NCBI GenBank assembly: GCA_021129785.1
Contig: JAJOKQ010000105.1
Coordinates: forward strand, 1-9,126
DNA from: Clostridiales bacterium
GTDB lineage: Bacteria > Bacillota > Clostridia > Peptostreptococcales > NVVX01
Length of the DNA stretch: 9,126 nucleotides
Reading direction: 5' to 3'
The position numbers and the translations under genes are program-made. Positions 1 to 5,471 of this stretch are shown one piece after another. Within the stretch, counting starts at the first letter, position 1, and each line of letters starts with the position of its first letter. The notes below the pieces were generated by a model. The model saw only the letters and a program-made list of their open reading frames with translations. It was not told the DNA's origin and did not search any database.

Positions 1-76
1 TAGTATAGATGGACAAAAATCAATTGATAGAGTTTTAGAAGAAATATTCAAACTGCTAAAGAAAGATAAAGTATGA
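1..76 (+). CDS. adk: Adenylate kinase, C-terminal end (partial)
   Basis: This is the last 24 codons of a gene that begins upstream of the window; the reading frame starts at base 2 and ends at TGA 74-76. The peptide includes the run SIDGQKSIDRVLEEI and ends in a lysine-rich KKDKV. That matches the C-terminal helix of adenylate kinase, where a turn followed by a D-G-x-x-x-I-D-x-V pattern is typical. Adenylate kinase interconverts ATP plus AMP with two ADP in the cytosol. The call rests on this short tail plus context: adk directly before map is the standard order downstream of secY in Bacillota. The stop overlaps the map start codon as ATGA, which implies translational coupling. None of the catalytic part can be seen. 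Confidence 0.85.
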   Translation, partial: SIDGQKSIDRVLEEIFKLLKKDKV

Positions 77-828
77 TTTATATAAGATCTCAACGAGAAA
101 TTGAAATAATGCTTGAAGCTGGTCAAATAGTTGCTAAAACGCATGAATTGTTAAAGACGGCAATCAAAGCTGGGATTACAACTAAAGAACTTGACGAAAT
201 AGCAGAATCTTTTATCAGAGAGCAAGGAGCTGTTCCAGCATTTAAAGGATACGGTGGTTTCCCTGCTAGCATATGTACTTCGATTAATCACGAAGTAGTG
301 CACGGAATCCCAGGATCAAACAAACTTATAGATGGCGACATCATTAGCATTGACATAGGAGCGATGTATAAAGGCTATTTCGGCGATGCTGCAAAGACTC
401 ATGGAGTAGGTCAAATAAGCAAGAAAGCACAATTACTAATTGATGTTACAAGAGAGAGTTTTTACGAAGGTCTAAAATGCGCAAAAGAAGGGTTTAGGTT
501 ATCTGACGTATCACATGCAATTCAAACACATGCTGAAAAATATGGATTCTCTGTAGTGAGAAATTATGTAGGGCATGGAATAGGCACTAAAATGCATGAG
601 GACCCACAAATACCTAATTTCGGAAGACCTGGCAAGGGTCCGCGCTTGAAAGCAGGTATGGTCTTAGCAATAGAGCCAATGATAAATGCCGGAGTGTATA
701 ATGTTGAAGTCATGCCAGATAACTGGACGGTTTCTACTCTAGACAGGCAAAACTCTGCACATTATGAGCATACGGTTGCTATTACCGAAGATGAACCTGA
801 ATTATTGACCCAGCTTAAGGTTGTTTGA
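73..828 (+). CDS. map: Type I methionine aminopeptidase
   Basis: This cytosolic dinuclear metalloenzyme removes the initiator methionine from new proteins after deformylation. The 251 residues match the usual length of bacterial type Ia enzymes with no N-terminal extension. The five metal ligands of the pita-bread fold are all present: D94 (SIDIGA), D105 (FGDAAKT), H168 (VGHGIG), E201 (AIEPM) and E232 (YEHTV). The active-site histidine of NHEVVHGIP is H77, and FGRPGKGPRLK near residue 183 is also typical. The start is the ATG in the ATGA overlap with adk. There is little Shine-Dalgarno sequence before it (only AAAG-like bases), so it probably relies on coupling to adk translation. The protein appears complete and ordinary. 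Confidence 0.97.
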   Translation: MIYIRSQREIEIMLEAGQIVAKTHELLKTAIKAGITTKELDEIAESFIREQGAVPAFKGYGGFPASICTSINHEVVHGIPGSNKLIDGDIISIDIGAMYKGYFGDAAKTHGVGQISKKAQLLIDVTRESFYEGLKCAKEGFRLSDVSHAIQTHAEKYGFSVVRNYVGHGIGTKMHEDPQIPNFGRPGKGPRLKAGMVLAIEPMINAGVYNVEVMPDNWTVSTLDRQNSAHYEHTVAITEDEPELLTQLKVV

Positions 829-841
829 AAGAGGTGGTACG

Positions 842-1126
842 GTGTACGATAATGGTTTTGGAATAGGTCGTGTAGTTCGTTCAAATAAAGGCAGAGATAA
901 AAACAAGATATTTTTAGTAGTAGATGAAATTGATGAAGATTACGTTTTGATTTGTGATGGTAGTTTAAGAAAAACTGACAACCCAAAGAAGAAAAAAATT
1001 AAACATATATCAAAACTAAACATAATATCAGAAGAACTAAAATATCGTGTAGTACACAAGAAAAAAATTAATAACGCCTTTATTAGAAGAGAGTTAGAAA
1101 GATTGGGTGTAAGAACCCGAAATTAG
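842..1126 (+). CDS. KOW-domain RNA-binding protein (L14e-like)
   Basis: This small basic protein of 94 residues carries an N-terminal KOW-type motif at about residues 7-35, with the run IGRVVRSNKGRDK followed by a hydrophobic strand. A second strand pair around YVLICDGSLR comes next, then a lysine cluster (PKKKKIKH). The C-terminal part is helical and charged. KOW proteins of this kind sit between map and infA in many Bacillota and are annotated as L14e/L6e/L27e-like RNA-binding proteins; their exact job is not known to me. I chose GTG 842 because GAGGTGG at 831-837 lies just upstream and the protein then begins close to the KOW motif. An earlier in-frame TTG at 821 would overlap map and would make that Shine-Dalgarno sequence coding. 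Binding to rRNA or the ribosome is inferred from the fold and context. Confidence 0.85.
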   Translation: MYDNGFGIGRVVRSNKGRDKNKIFLVVDEIDEDYVLICDGSLRKTDNPKKKKIKHISKLNIISEELKYRVVHKKKINNAFIRRELERLGVRTRN

Positions 1127-1146
1127 AATTGGAGGTTGATTCCCAT

Positions 1147-1365
1147 ATGTCGAAACAAGATGCTATTGAAGTAGAAGGCAGTGTTAAAGAAGCACTTCCA
1201 AATGCAATGTTTGTTGTACAGCTTGAAAACGGGCATGAAATTTTAGCACATCTCTCAGGTAAATTAAGAATGCATTTTATTCGAATTTTGCCAGGAGATA
1301 AGGTTACTGTTGAGCTATCGCCTTATGATTTAACACGCGGTAGAATTACGTGGAGAAAGAAGTAG
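1147..1365 (+). CDS. infA: Translation initiation factor IF-1
   Basis: IF-1 binds the A site of the 30S subunit near S12 and helix 44 and assists IF-2 and IF-3 during initiation. The product is 72 residues, the standard length, and forms a single OB fold. Hallmark stretches are IEVEGSVKEALPNAMF, LENGHEILAHLSGK, IRILPGDKV and the closing SPYDLTRGRI. The ATG at 1147 is chosen because GGAGGT lies at 1131-1136 with ten bases of spacing and because IF-1 normally begins MAK/MSK. The upstream in-frame TTG at 1129 would add an unconserved six-residue leader. The KOW gene ends 20 bases upstream and rpmJ starts 16 bases downstream, so all are read from one message. Confidence 0.97.
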   Translation: MSKQDAIEVEGSVKEALPNAMFVVQLENGHEILAHLSGKLRMHFIRILPGDKVTVELSPYDLTRGRITWRKK

Positions 1366-1381
1366 TTGAGGAGGGATTGCA

Positions 1382-1495
1382 ATGAAAGTGAGAGCTTCAG
1401 TAAAACCAATTTGCGAAAAATGCAAAATAATTAAGCGAAAAGGTAGAGTAATGATAATTTGTGGGAATCCTAGACATAAACAAAAACAAGGTTAA
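1382..1495 (+). CDS. rpmJ: 50S ribosomal protein L36 (zinc-binding form)
   Basis: L36 is a tiny 23S rRNA-binding protein of the large subunit. This 37-codon gene begins at ATG 1382 behind GAGGAGGG (1368-1375) and ends at TAA 1493-1495. The protein starts MKVRASVKPIC and carries the four zinc ligands C11, C14, C27 and H32 (ICEKC, then ICGNPRH). This is the ancestral C+ form rather than the cysteine-free paralogue that some bacteria use when zinc is scarce. The position after infA and before rpsM is the universal one in Bacillota. The tail KQKQG replaces the frequent KQRQG. It is a strong call despite its length. Confidence 0.96.
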   Translation: MKVRASVKPICEKCKIIKRKGRVMIICGNPRHKQKQG

Positions 1496-1653
1496 TAAAT
1501 TATGCTGGAGTTTTAAATTGTTTAGTGATATATTATTCACTGAGGTATTTAGTTTGCTAGAGCGGCTGATAAAAAGAGATTCTAAGTAAACTTTATATAA
1601 TAGAAGAGTTGGTTTAATGTGGACGTAAAAAGAAACAGGAGGTGTATTCTCGT
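1496..1653 (+). promoter_or_regulatory. Structured leader between rpmJ and rpsM
   Basis: This 158-base gap is long for an operon otherwise spaced by tens of bases, and it holds no credible gene. Two hairpins can be drawn. The first pairs 1521-1528 with 1537-1544: a five-base core AGTGA/TCACT, three outer pairs of which two are G-T, and an 8-base loop. The second pairs 1551-1561 with 1581-1592: eleven pairs including one G-T, with A1585 bulged and a 19-base loop. Neither is followed by a T-run, so they are not simple terminators. A TATAAT at 1596-1601 could be a -10 box, but no good -35 sits 16-18 bases upstream. The strong Shine-Dalgarno AGGAGGTG of rpsM is at 1637-1644. In E. coli, S4 represses the alpha operon by binding just upstream of rpsM, so a regulatory leader here is plausible but unproven. 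Confidence 0.4.
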
Positions 1654-2022
1654 ATGGCCAGAATTGCTGGTGTTGACTTACCAAGAGATAAAAGAGTAGA
1701 AATAGGATTAACTTATATATTTGGGATTGGACGTAAGACTTCTAATGACATATTAAGAGAAGCAGGTATAAATCCGAACACAAGAGTCAAAGATTTAACT
1801 GAGGGTGAAATTAACTCACTAAGAAAAACGATTGACAACTCGTGTCAAATCGAGGGAGATTTAAGAAGAGAAATTTCTCTGAACATTAAGAGACTAAAAG
1901 AAATTAGATGCTACAGAGGTATTCGTCATAGTAAAGGATTGCCTGTAAGAGGTCAAAAAACTAAAACTAATGCGCGTACTAGAAAAGGACCTAAGAGAGC
2001 ATTTGGACGCAAGAAAAAGTAA
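1654..2022 (+). CDS. rpsM: 30S ribosomal protein S13
   Basis: S13 sits in the head of the 30S subunit, contacts the P-site tRNA through its C-terminal tail and forms bridges to the 50S subunit. The protein has 122 residues, the usual size. It opens with MARIAGVDLPRDKR, has the helix-two-turn-helix run TYIFGIGRKTS, and ends in the basic tail RHSKGLPVRGQKTKTNARTRKGPKR. I chose ATG 1654, behind AGGAGGTG at 1637-1644, because every S13 begins MARIAG. The in-frame GTG at 1642 overlaps that Shine-Dalgarno sequence. It is followed by rpsK after 24 bases. Confidence 0.97.
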   Translation: MARIAGVDLPRDKRVEIGLTYIFGIGRKTSNDILREAGINPNTRVKDLTEGEINSLRKTIDNSCQIEGDLRREISLNIKRLKEIRCYRGIRHSKGLPVRGQKTKTNARTRKGPKRAFGRKKK

Positions 2023-2046
2023 AAAATAGAAAGGAGGGGCTACAAC

Positions 2047-2442
2047 ATGCCTAAGGGTAAAAGAAAAATCGTTCGTAAAAGAAAAGAACGTAAAAATATT
2101 GAACGTGGGCAAGCCCATATTCAATCTACATTTAATAATTCAATCATTACATTAACAGATATGAAGGGCAATACAATAGCATGGTCAAGTGCTGGTCAAC
2201 TTGGATTTAAAGGTTCGAGAAAATCTACTCCTTTTGCTGCACAAATGGCGGCAGAAGCTGCTGCGAAAGAAGCAACAGACCATGGTTTGAAAATAGTAGA
2301 AGTGTATGTAAAAGGACCAGGAGCAGGTAGAGAAGCAGCAATTAGAGCGCTACAAGCCGCAGGGCTGGAAGTTAGCTTAATTAAAGATGTAACACCAATT
2401 CCTCACAATGGTTGTAGACCACCAAAACGAAGAAGAGTATAG
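2047..2442 (+). CDS. rpsK: 30S ribosomal protein S11
   Basis: S11 lies on the platform of the 30S subunit next to the mRNA exit and helix 45. The product is 131 residues, normal for Bacillota. It starts with a basic arm (PKGKRKIVRKRKERK), followed by AHIQSTFNNSIITLTD, the AWSSAG..GFKGSRKSTPFAAQ region, the conserved VKGPGAGREAAIRAL loop and the C-terminal PHNGCRPPKRRRV. The start at ATG 2047 follows AAGGAGGGG (2031-2039). It lies between rpsM and rpsD as in other alpha operons, and nothing is unusual in it. Confidence 0.97.
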   Translation: MPKGKRKIVRKRKERKNIERGQAHIQSTFNNSIITLTDMKGNTIAWSSAGQLGFKGSRKSTPFAAQMAAEAAAKEATDHGLKIVEVYVKGPGAGREAAIRALQAAGLEVSLIKDVTPIPHNGCRPPKRRRV

Positions 2443-2464
2443 TAACTAACAAGGAGCTGCTATA

Positions 2465-2716
2465 ATGGCAAGATATAAAGATGTAGTATGTAGACTGTGC
2501 CGTAGAGAAGGTATTAAACTTTATCTAAAAGGCGAGAGATGTTATTCAGAAAAATGTGGTATCACTAAAAAAAGTGCACTACCAGGACAACATGGTTTTA
2601 GCAGAAGAAAATTATCGAATTACGGAATACAGTTAAGAGAGAAACAAAAGACAAAAAGACATTACGGTATTTTAGAGTCTCAATTTAGAAAATATTTCGA
2701 GATGGCAGACAAATAA
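2465..2716 (+). CDS. rpsD: 30S ribosomal protein S4, N-terminal part (reading frame ends early)
   Basis: S4 is a primary 16S rRNA-binding protein that nucleates 30S body assembly, helps form the mRNA entry channel and often autoregulates its operon. This piece begins at ATG 2465 behind AAGGAG (2451-2456) and encodes 83 residues before TAA 2714-2716. It contains the zinc knuckle C9, C12, C26, C31 (CRLCRREG ... ERCYSEKC), then the conserved PGQHG, NYGIQLREKQK and ILESQFRKYFEMADK segments. A full clostridial S4 is about 206 residues, so only the first 40 per cent is here. The missing part follows immediately in the +1 frame (2718-3083). The sequence up to the stop is typical and undamaged. Whether the break is biological or a sequence error cannot be decided here. 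Confidence 0.93.
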   Translation: MARYKDVVCRLCRREGIKLYLKGERCYSEKCGITKKSALPGQHGFSRRKLSNYGIQLREKQKTKRHYGILESQFRKYFEMADK

Positions 2717-2720
2717 TTTG
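2676..2720 (+). other. Frame break inside rpsD (overlap window of the two frames)
   Basis: The upstream frame runs to TAA 2714-2716. The downstream frame is open back to 2676, with a TAG at 2673-2675, so any shift must occur between about 2676 and 2716. A +1 shift at AAA-TAA (2711-2716) would give MADK-N-LDTGDNLL and 206 residues overall, the usual S4 length. Family members read roughly K-x-x-G-x-T-G-E-N-L-L here, so that product would be one residue short and would lack the glycine. Alternatively the original frame gives F-G-Y after the TAA and would continue T-G-D-N if two bases (one extra AC in GGATACAGG) were restored, leaving the TAA as a second change. The first codon after the stop, TTG 2718-2720, is one base away, an arrangement suited to reinitiation. 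No -1 slippery heptamer is present. Confidence 0.8.
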
Positions 2721-3086
2721 GATACAGGAGATAACCTACTTAGAATTTTAAAAACGCGCTTAGATAATGTTATATTTAGGTTAGGATTTGCGGAATCAAG
2801 ACCACAAGCTAGACAAATGGTAGTGCACGGATATTTCCTAGTGAATGGCAAAAAAGTAGATATTCCTTCTTACTTAGTTAAGGCAGGAGACGTTATTATT
2901 GTAAAGCAAAGATCTAAAAAAATCGAAAGATTAAAAACTTTAGCTGAGAATTTCAATGGCACAGTGCCTAACTGGCTATCAGCTGATATTGAGAATTTAG
3001 AGGGGAAAATTGTTACGTTGCCTTCAAGAGAAGATGTAGACTTACCAATTGAAGAGCATTTAATAATTGAGCTTTATTCCAGATAA
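2718..3086 (+). CDS. rpsD: 30S ribosomal protein S4, C-terminal part (+1 frame)
   Basis: This piece encodes the rest of S4: about 122 residues if read from TTG 2718, ending at TAA 3084-3086. It starts at TGDNLLRILKTRLDNVIFRLGF, followed by the S4-type RNA-binding module at about residues 11-75 (SRPQARQMVVHGYFLVNGKKVDIPSYLVKAGD, interrupted here for length). It ends with PSREDVDLPIEEHLIIELYSR, the universally conserved S4 C-terminus. No stop or other lesion lies within it, and substitutions look conservative, so the region seems to be under selection. No good Shine-Dalgarno precedes TTG 2718; GAGATGG at 2699-2705 is the nearest weak match. Separate expression would therefore depend on coupling to termination of the first piece. 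It is otherwise the downstream half of a frameshifted gene. Confidence 0.9.
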   Translation: MDTGDNLLRILKTRLDNVIFRLGFAESRPQARQMVVHGYFLVNGKKVDIPSYLVKAGDVIIVKQRSKKIERLKTLAENFNGTVPNWLSADIENLEGKIVTLPSREDVDLPIEEHLIIELYSR

Positions 3087-3091
3087 TACAG

Positions 3092-3136
3092 TTGAAGCAT
3101 TTACCCTCGTAATATAATTGAAGAGTGAAGGAGGGT
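3092..3136 (+). promoter_or_regulatory. Possible RBS-masking hairpin and weak promoter before rpoA
   Basis: ACCCTC at 3103-3108 is the exact complement of GAGGGT at 3131-3136, which is the core of the rpoA Shine-Dalgarno (AAGGAGGG, 3128-3135). Pairing across a 22-base loop would hide the ribosome binding site. The loop contains TATAAT at 3113-3118; with TTGAAG at 3092-3097 it resembles a promoter, but the 15-base spacing is short. TTGAAG also recurs at 3118-3123. Both readings come from inspection only, and the six-pair stem could be chance given the constrained Shine-Dalgarno. Confidence 0.3.
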
Positions 3137-3144
3137 TTGGGTTT

Positions 3145-4092
3145 ATGATGGAAATGGAAAAACCAAAAGTTGAGATTACTGACCAAAGTGATGATTGTAC
3201 TTTTGCTAGGTTTATTGTTGAACCTCTTGAGAGAGGCTACGGAATAACTCTAGGAAATACAATGAGGAGAATAATGTTATCATCTCTTCCAGGAGTTGCT
3301 GTTACATCAGTAAAGATAGACGGAGTTTTACATGAATTTACAACAGTTCCAGGCGTTAAAGAAGACGTGACTGAAATAATTTTGAACTTGAAAAGTTTAG
3401 TTAGTAGGTTGCACGGTTGCGACAAAGCGACAGTAAGAATTGAAGCTGAGGGAGAAGGAATTGTAACTGCAGGTGATATCATAGCAGATTCTGATGTTGA
3501 GATATTGAATCCGGATATGCATATTGCGACTTTAAGTTCGGATGCAAAGCTGAATATGGAGATTAATATTGCTAGCGGAAGAGGATATGTACAGGCAGAA
3601 AACAATAAATACCATGGGATGCCAATTGGTGTTATACCAGTTGATTCTATTTTTACACCTGTAAGAAAAATTAGCTACACTGTTGGAAATACAAGAGTAG
3701 GTCAGATTACGGACTATGACAAACTCATATTAGAAGTACTCACAGACGGGAGCTTAGAGCCTGACGAAGCTGTGTCACTTGCTGCTAAGATAATGAATGA
3801 ACATTTAAATTTGTTTATTTCTTTAACAGAACATGTGGCAGAAGTTGAAATTATGATTCACAAAGAAGACGATAAAAAAGAAAAAGTGCTTGAATTGACG
3901 ATAGAAGAACTTGATCTTTCAGTAAGGTCGTATAACTGTTTAAAAAGAGCAGGAATCCATACAGTGGAAGAACTTACAAAAAAAGCAGAAGATGACATGA
4001 TGAAAGTAAGAAATCTCGGGAGAAAATCGCTTGAAGAAGTACAAAAAAAGCTCCAAGAATTGAATTTAAATCTTAAAGCGAACGAGGAATAG
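3145..4092 (+). CDS. rpoA: DNA-directed RNA polymerase, alpha subunit
   Basis: Two alpha subunits form the scaffold for beta and beta-prime assembly, and their C-terminal domains contact UP elements and activators. The product has 315 residues, the family norm. The N-terminal domain (about 1-230) includes RFIVEPLERGYGITLGNTMRRIMLSSLPG-type sequence, split here for length, and the VLHEFTTVPGVKEDVTE dimer region. After a charged linker, the C-terminal domain (about 248-310) shows LDLSVRSYNCLKRAGI, whose arginine is the DNA-contacting R265 equivalent, and the helix-hairpin-helix VRNLGRKSLEEV. ATG 3145 lies nine bases after AAGGAGGG (3128-3135). ATG 3148 and ATG 3154 are also possible and would shorten the protein by one or three residues. 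The in-frame TTG at 3118 would translate through the Shine-Dalgarno sequence and is rejected. Confidence 0.97.
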   Translation: MMEMEKPKVEITDQSDDCTFARFIVEPLERGYGITLGNTMRRIMLSSLPGVAVTSVKIDGVLHEFTTVPGVKEDVTEIILNLKSLVSRLHGCDKATVRIEAEGEGIVTAGDIIADSDVEILNPDMHIATLSSDAKLNMEINIASGRGYVQAENNKYHGMPIGVIPVDSIFTPVRKISYTVGNTRVGQITDYDKLILEVLTDGSLEPDEAVSLAAKIMNEHLNLFISLTEHVAEVEIMIHKEDDKKEKVLELTIEELDLSVRSYNCLKRAGIHTVEELTKKAEDDMMKVRNLGRKSLEEVQKKLQELNLNLKANEE

Positions 4093-4119
4093 CAAGCAAT
4101 AGATAAGGAGGTGCTAAGT

Positions 4120-4461
4120 ATGGCTGGCTATAGGAAGTTAGGACGCGAAAGCGCACACAGAAACCTTATGCTAAGAAATTTGGTAACAAGCCTGCTAAAA
4201 CATGGCAAGATGGAAACAACAGAAGCTAAGGCGAAAGAAACTAGAAGGCTTGTAGAAAAAATGATTACTCTTGGTAAAAGAGGAGACTTACATGCAAGAA
4301 GACAGGCTATTGCTTTTATGACAGAAGAAAAAGTTGTAAAAAGTTTATTTGAAGAAATCGCACCTAAGTACCAAGACAGAAACGGTGGATACACACGTAC
4401 TATGAAACTTGGACAAAGAAAAGGCGATGCAGCTGAAGAAGTAATAATTGAATTAGTATAG
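4120..4461 (+). CDS. rplQ: 50S ribosomal protein L17
   Basis: L17 binds domain III of 23S rRNA near the exit tunnel. The 113-residue product has the standard bacterial length and the signature start MAGYRKLGRESAHRNLMLRN, then LLKHGKMETTEAKAKETRRLVEK in the expected position (residues about 25-47, split for reading) and the closing GGYTRTMKLGQRKGDAAEEV. ATG 4120 follows AAGGAGGTG at 4105-4113, a near-perfect match to the anti-Shine-Dalgarno. The in-frame GTG at 4111 falls inside that site and is rejected. It is the last gene of the alpha-operon block, and a terminator begins about 15 bases after its stop. Confidence 0.97.
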   Translation: MAGYRKLGRESAHRNLMLRNLVTSLLKHGKMETTEAKAKETRRLVEKMITLGKRGDLHARRQAIAFMTEEKVVKSLFEEIAPKYQDRNGGYTRTMKLGQRKGDAAEEVIIELV

Positions 4462-4475
4462 TATAACAATACTTA

Positions 4476-4510
4476 AAGACTCTCTCGTAGAAAAAACGAA
4501 GAGAGTTTTT
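4476..4510 (+). terminator. Rho-independent terminator after rplQ
   Basis: ACTCTCT at 4479-4485 pairs with AGAGAGT at 4500-4506. The stem continues inward as CGT/ACG (4486-4488 with 4496-4498) past one unpaired A, closing on a 7-base A-rich loop. Outward, AAAG (4475-4478) pairs with the T-run 4507-4510, including one G-T pair. The run of T at 4506-4510 completes an intrinsic terminator. It separates the ribosomal and polymerase genes from the ECF transporter genes, which have their own promoter just downstream. Confidence 0.88.
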
Positions 4511-4533
4511 CACTTTAGCGAGCGCTTTTTAGC

Positions 4534-4563
4534 ATGGCTTAAAGTTGTAGATTGTGATATAAT
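4534..4563 (+). promoter_or_regulatory. Extended -10 promoter for the ecf genes
   Basis: TATAAT at 4558-4563 is a perfect -10 box preceded by TGA (4555-4557), giving the TGN extension that lets sigma-A-type holoenzyme work with a poor -35. The best -35 candidate is ATGGCT at 4534-4539, three matches with an 18-base spacer. It lies between the rplQ terminator and the ecfA1 start at 4626, which implies a 5' leader of roughly 55 bases. The call rests on consensus and position. Confidence 0.65.
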
Positions 4564-4625
4564 GAGTATCGAATTAGCATCTTAGATTAAAAGATTAAGT
4601 CGGTCACGAATTGGGAGTAGAGATT

Positions 4626-5471
4626 ATGGGAAAAGAAAATCAAATGATAAATATTGATAATATAACATACGAATATAAGAGCGAAGAGGAAAATCTTATC
4701 GCAATTAAAGACCTATCTTTAGACGTAGAGCAAGGTGAATTCATAGTAATAATAGGTCATAATGGTTCTGGAAAATCAACCTTAGCTAAACATATGAATG
4801 CTCTTTTACTGCCAACAGAAGGTGTTGTAGAAGTAAAAGGGATGGATACAAAAGACGAAGATCACACTTGGGATATCAGACAAATTGCTGGTATGGTATT
4901 GCAAAATCCAGACAACCAAATAGTAGGAACAATTGTAGAAGAAGATGTAGCTTTTGGGCCTGAAAATCTAGGCGTAAAAAGAGAAGAAATAATAGAACGC
5001 GTTGAGAATTCTCTTAGTTTAGTCGGCATGGATGCTTATCGTCTTAAAGCTCCACATCTACTATCTGGCGGGCAAAAACAAAGAATCGCTATAGCAGGCA
5101 TAATAGCTATGAAACCAGATTGCATAATTCTAGACGAACCAACAGCAATGCTTGACCCAGAAGGTAGAAGAGAAGTAATGAAAACAATAAAAAAATTAAA
5201 CAAAGAAGAAAAAATAACTATAATTCATATAACGCATTTTATGGAAGAAGCCGTAGATGCAGATAGAGTAATTGTTATGGAAGACTCAAAAATAGTTCTT
5301 CAAGGAAGACCAAGAGAAGTTTTTAAACAAGTAGAAAAGCTTAAAAAACTTGGCTTAGACGTGCCACAAGTAACCGAACTTGCCTACATACTTGCTAGAG
5401 AAGGAATTAATATACCAGCTGACGTTTTAACAGTTGATGAAATGGTGATGAAAATATGTCAATTACAATAG
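4626..5471 (+). CDS. ecfA1: ECF transporter ATPase EcfA1
   Basis: This is one of the two cytosolic ATPases of the energy-coupling factor module that powers vitamin and cofactor uptake with EcfT and exchangeable S components. The product has 281 residues. Visible motifs are Walker A GHNGSGKST (44-52), the Q-loop glutamine Q93 in VLQNPDNQIVG, the signature LSGGQ (146-150), Walker B CIILDEP (166-172) with catalytic E171, the D-loop MLDPEGR and H-loop H204. The VLQNPDNQ motif and the LDPEGR form fit EcfA1 rather than EcfA2. The last 80 residues form the ECF-specific C-terminal extension. ATG 4626 follows GGGAG (4613-4617); the in-frame TTG at 4611 lies before that site. Its 3' end overlaps ecfA2 by 16 bases, which suggests coupled synthesis of the heterodimer. 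Confidence 0.95.
   Translation: MGKENQMINIDNITYEYKSEEENLIAIKDLSLDVEQGEFIVIIGHNGSGKSTLAKHMNALLLPTEGVVEVKGMDTKDEDHTWDIRQIAGMVLQNPDNQIVGTIVEEDVAFGPENLGVKREEIIERVENSLSLVGMDAYRLKAPHLLSGGQKQRIAIAGIIAMKPDCIILDEPTAMLDPEGRREVMKTIKKLNKEEKITIIHITHFMEEAVDADRVIVMEDSKIVLQGRPREVFKQVEKLKKLGLDVPQVTELAYILAREGINIPADVLTVDEMVMKICQLQ

Noticed and set aside
2705..2722. Classical -1 slippery heptamer to join the two S4 frames
   Set aside because: The needed shift is +1 (or -2), not -1, and no X-XXY-YYZ heptamer is present; AAA-TAA-TTT does not fit.
3237..3605. Minus-strand open frame of 122 codons within rpoA (and a similar one at 4128-4469 within rplQ)
   Set aside because: Both are complete shadows of strongly conserved genes and show no family resemblance.
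4516..4532. AGCGAGCGCT motif downstream of the rplQ terminator as a second hairpin
   Set aside because: The repeat halves are too close (two-base loop) to form a stable stem.
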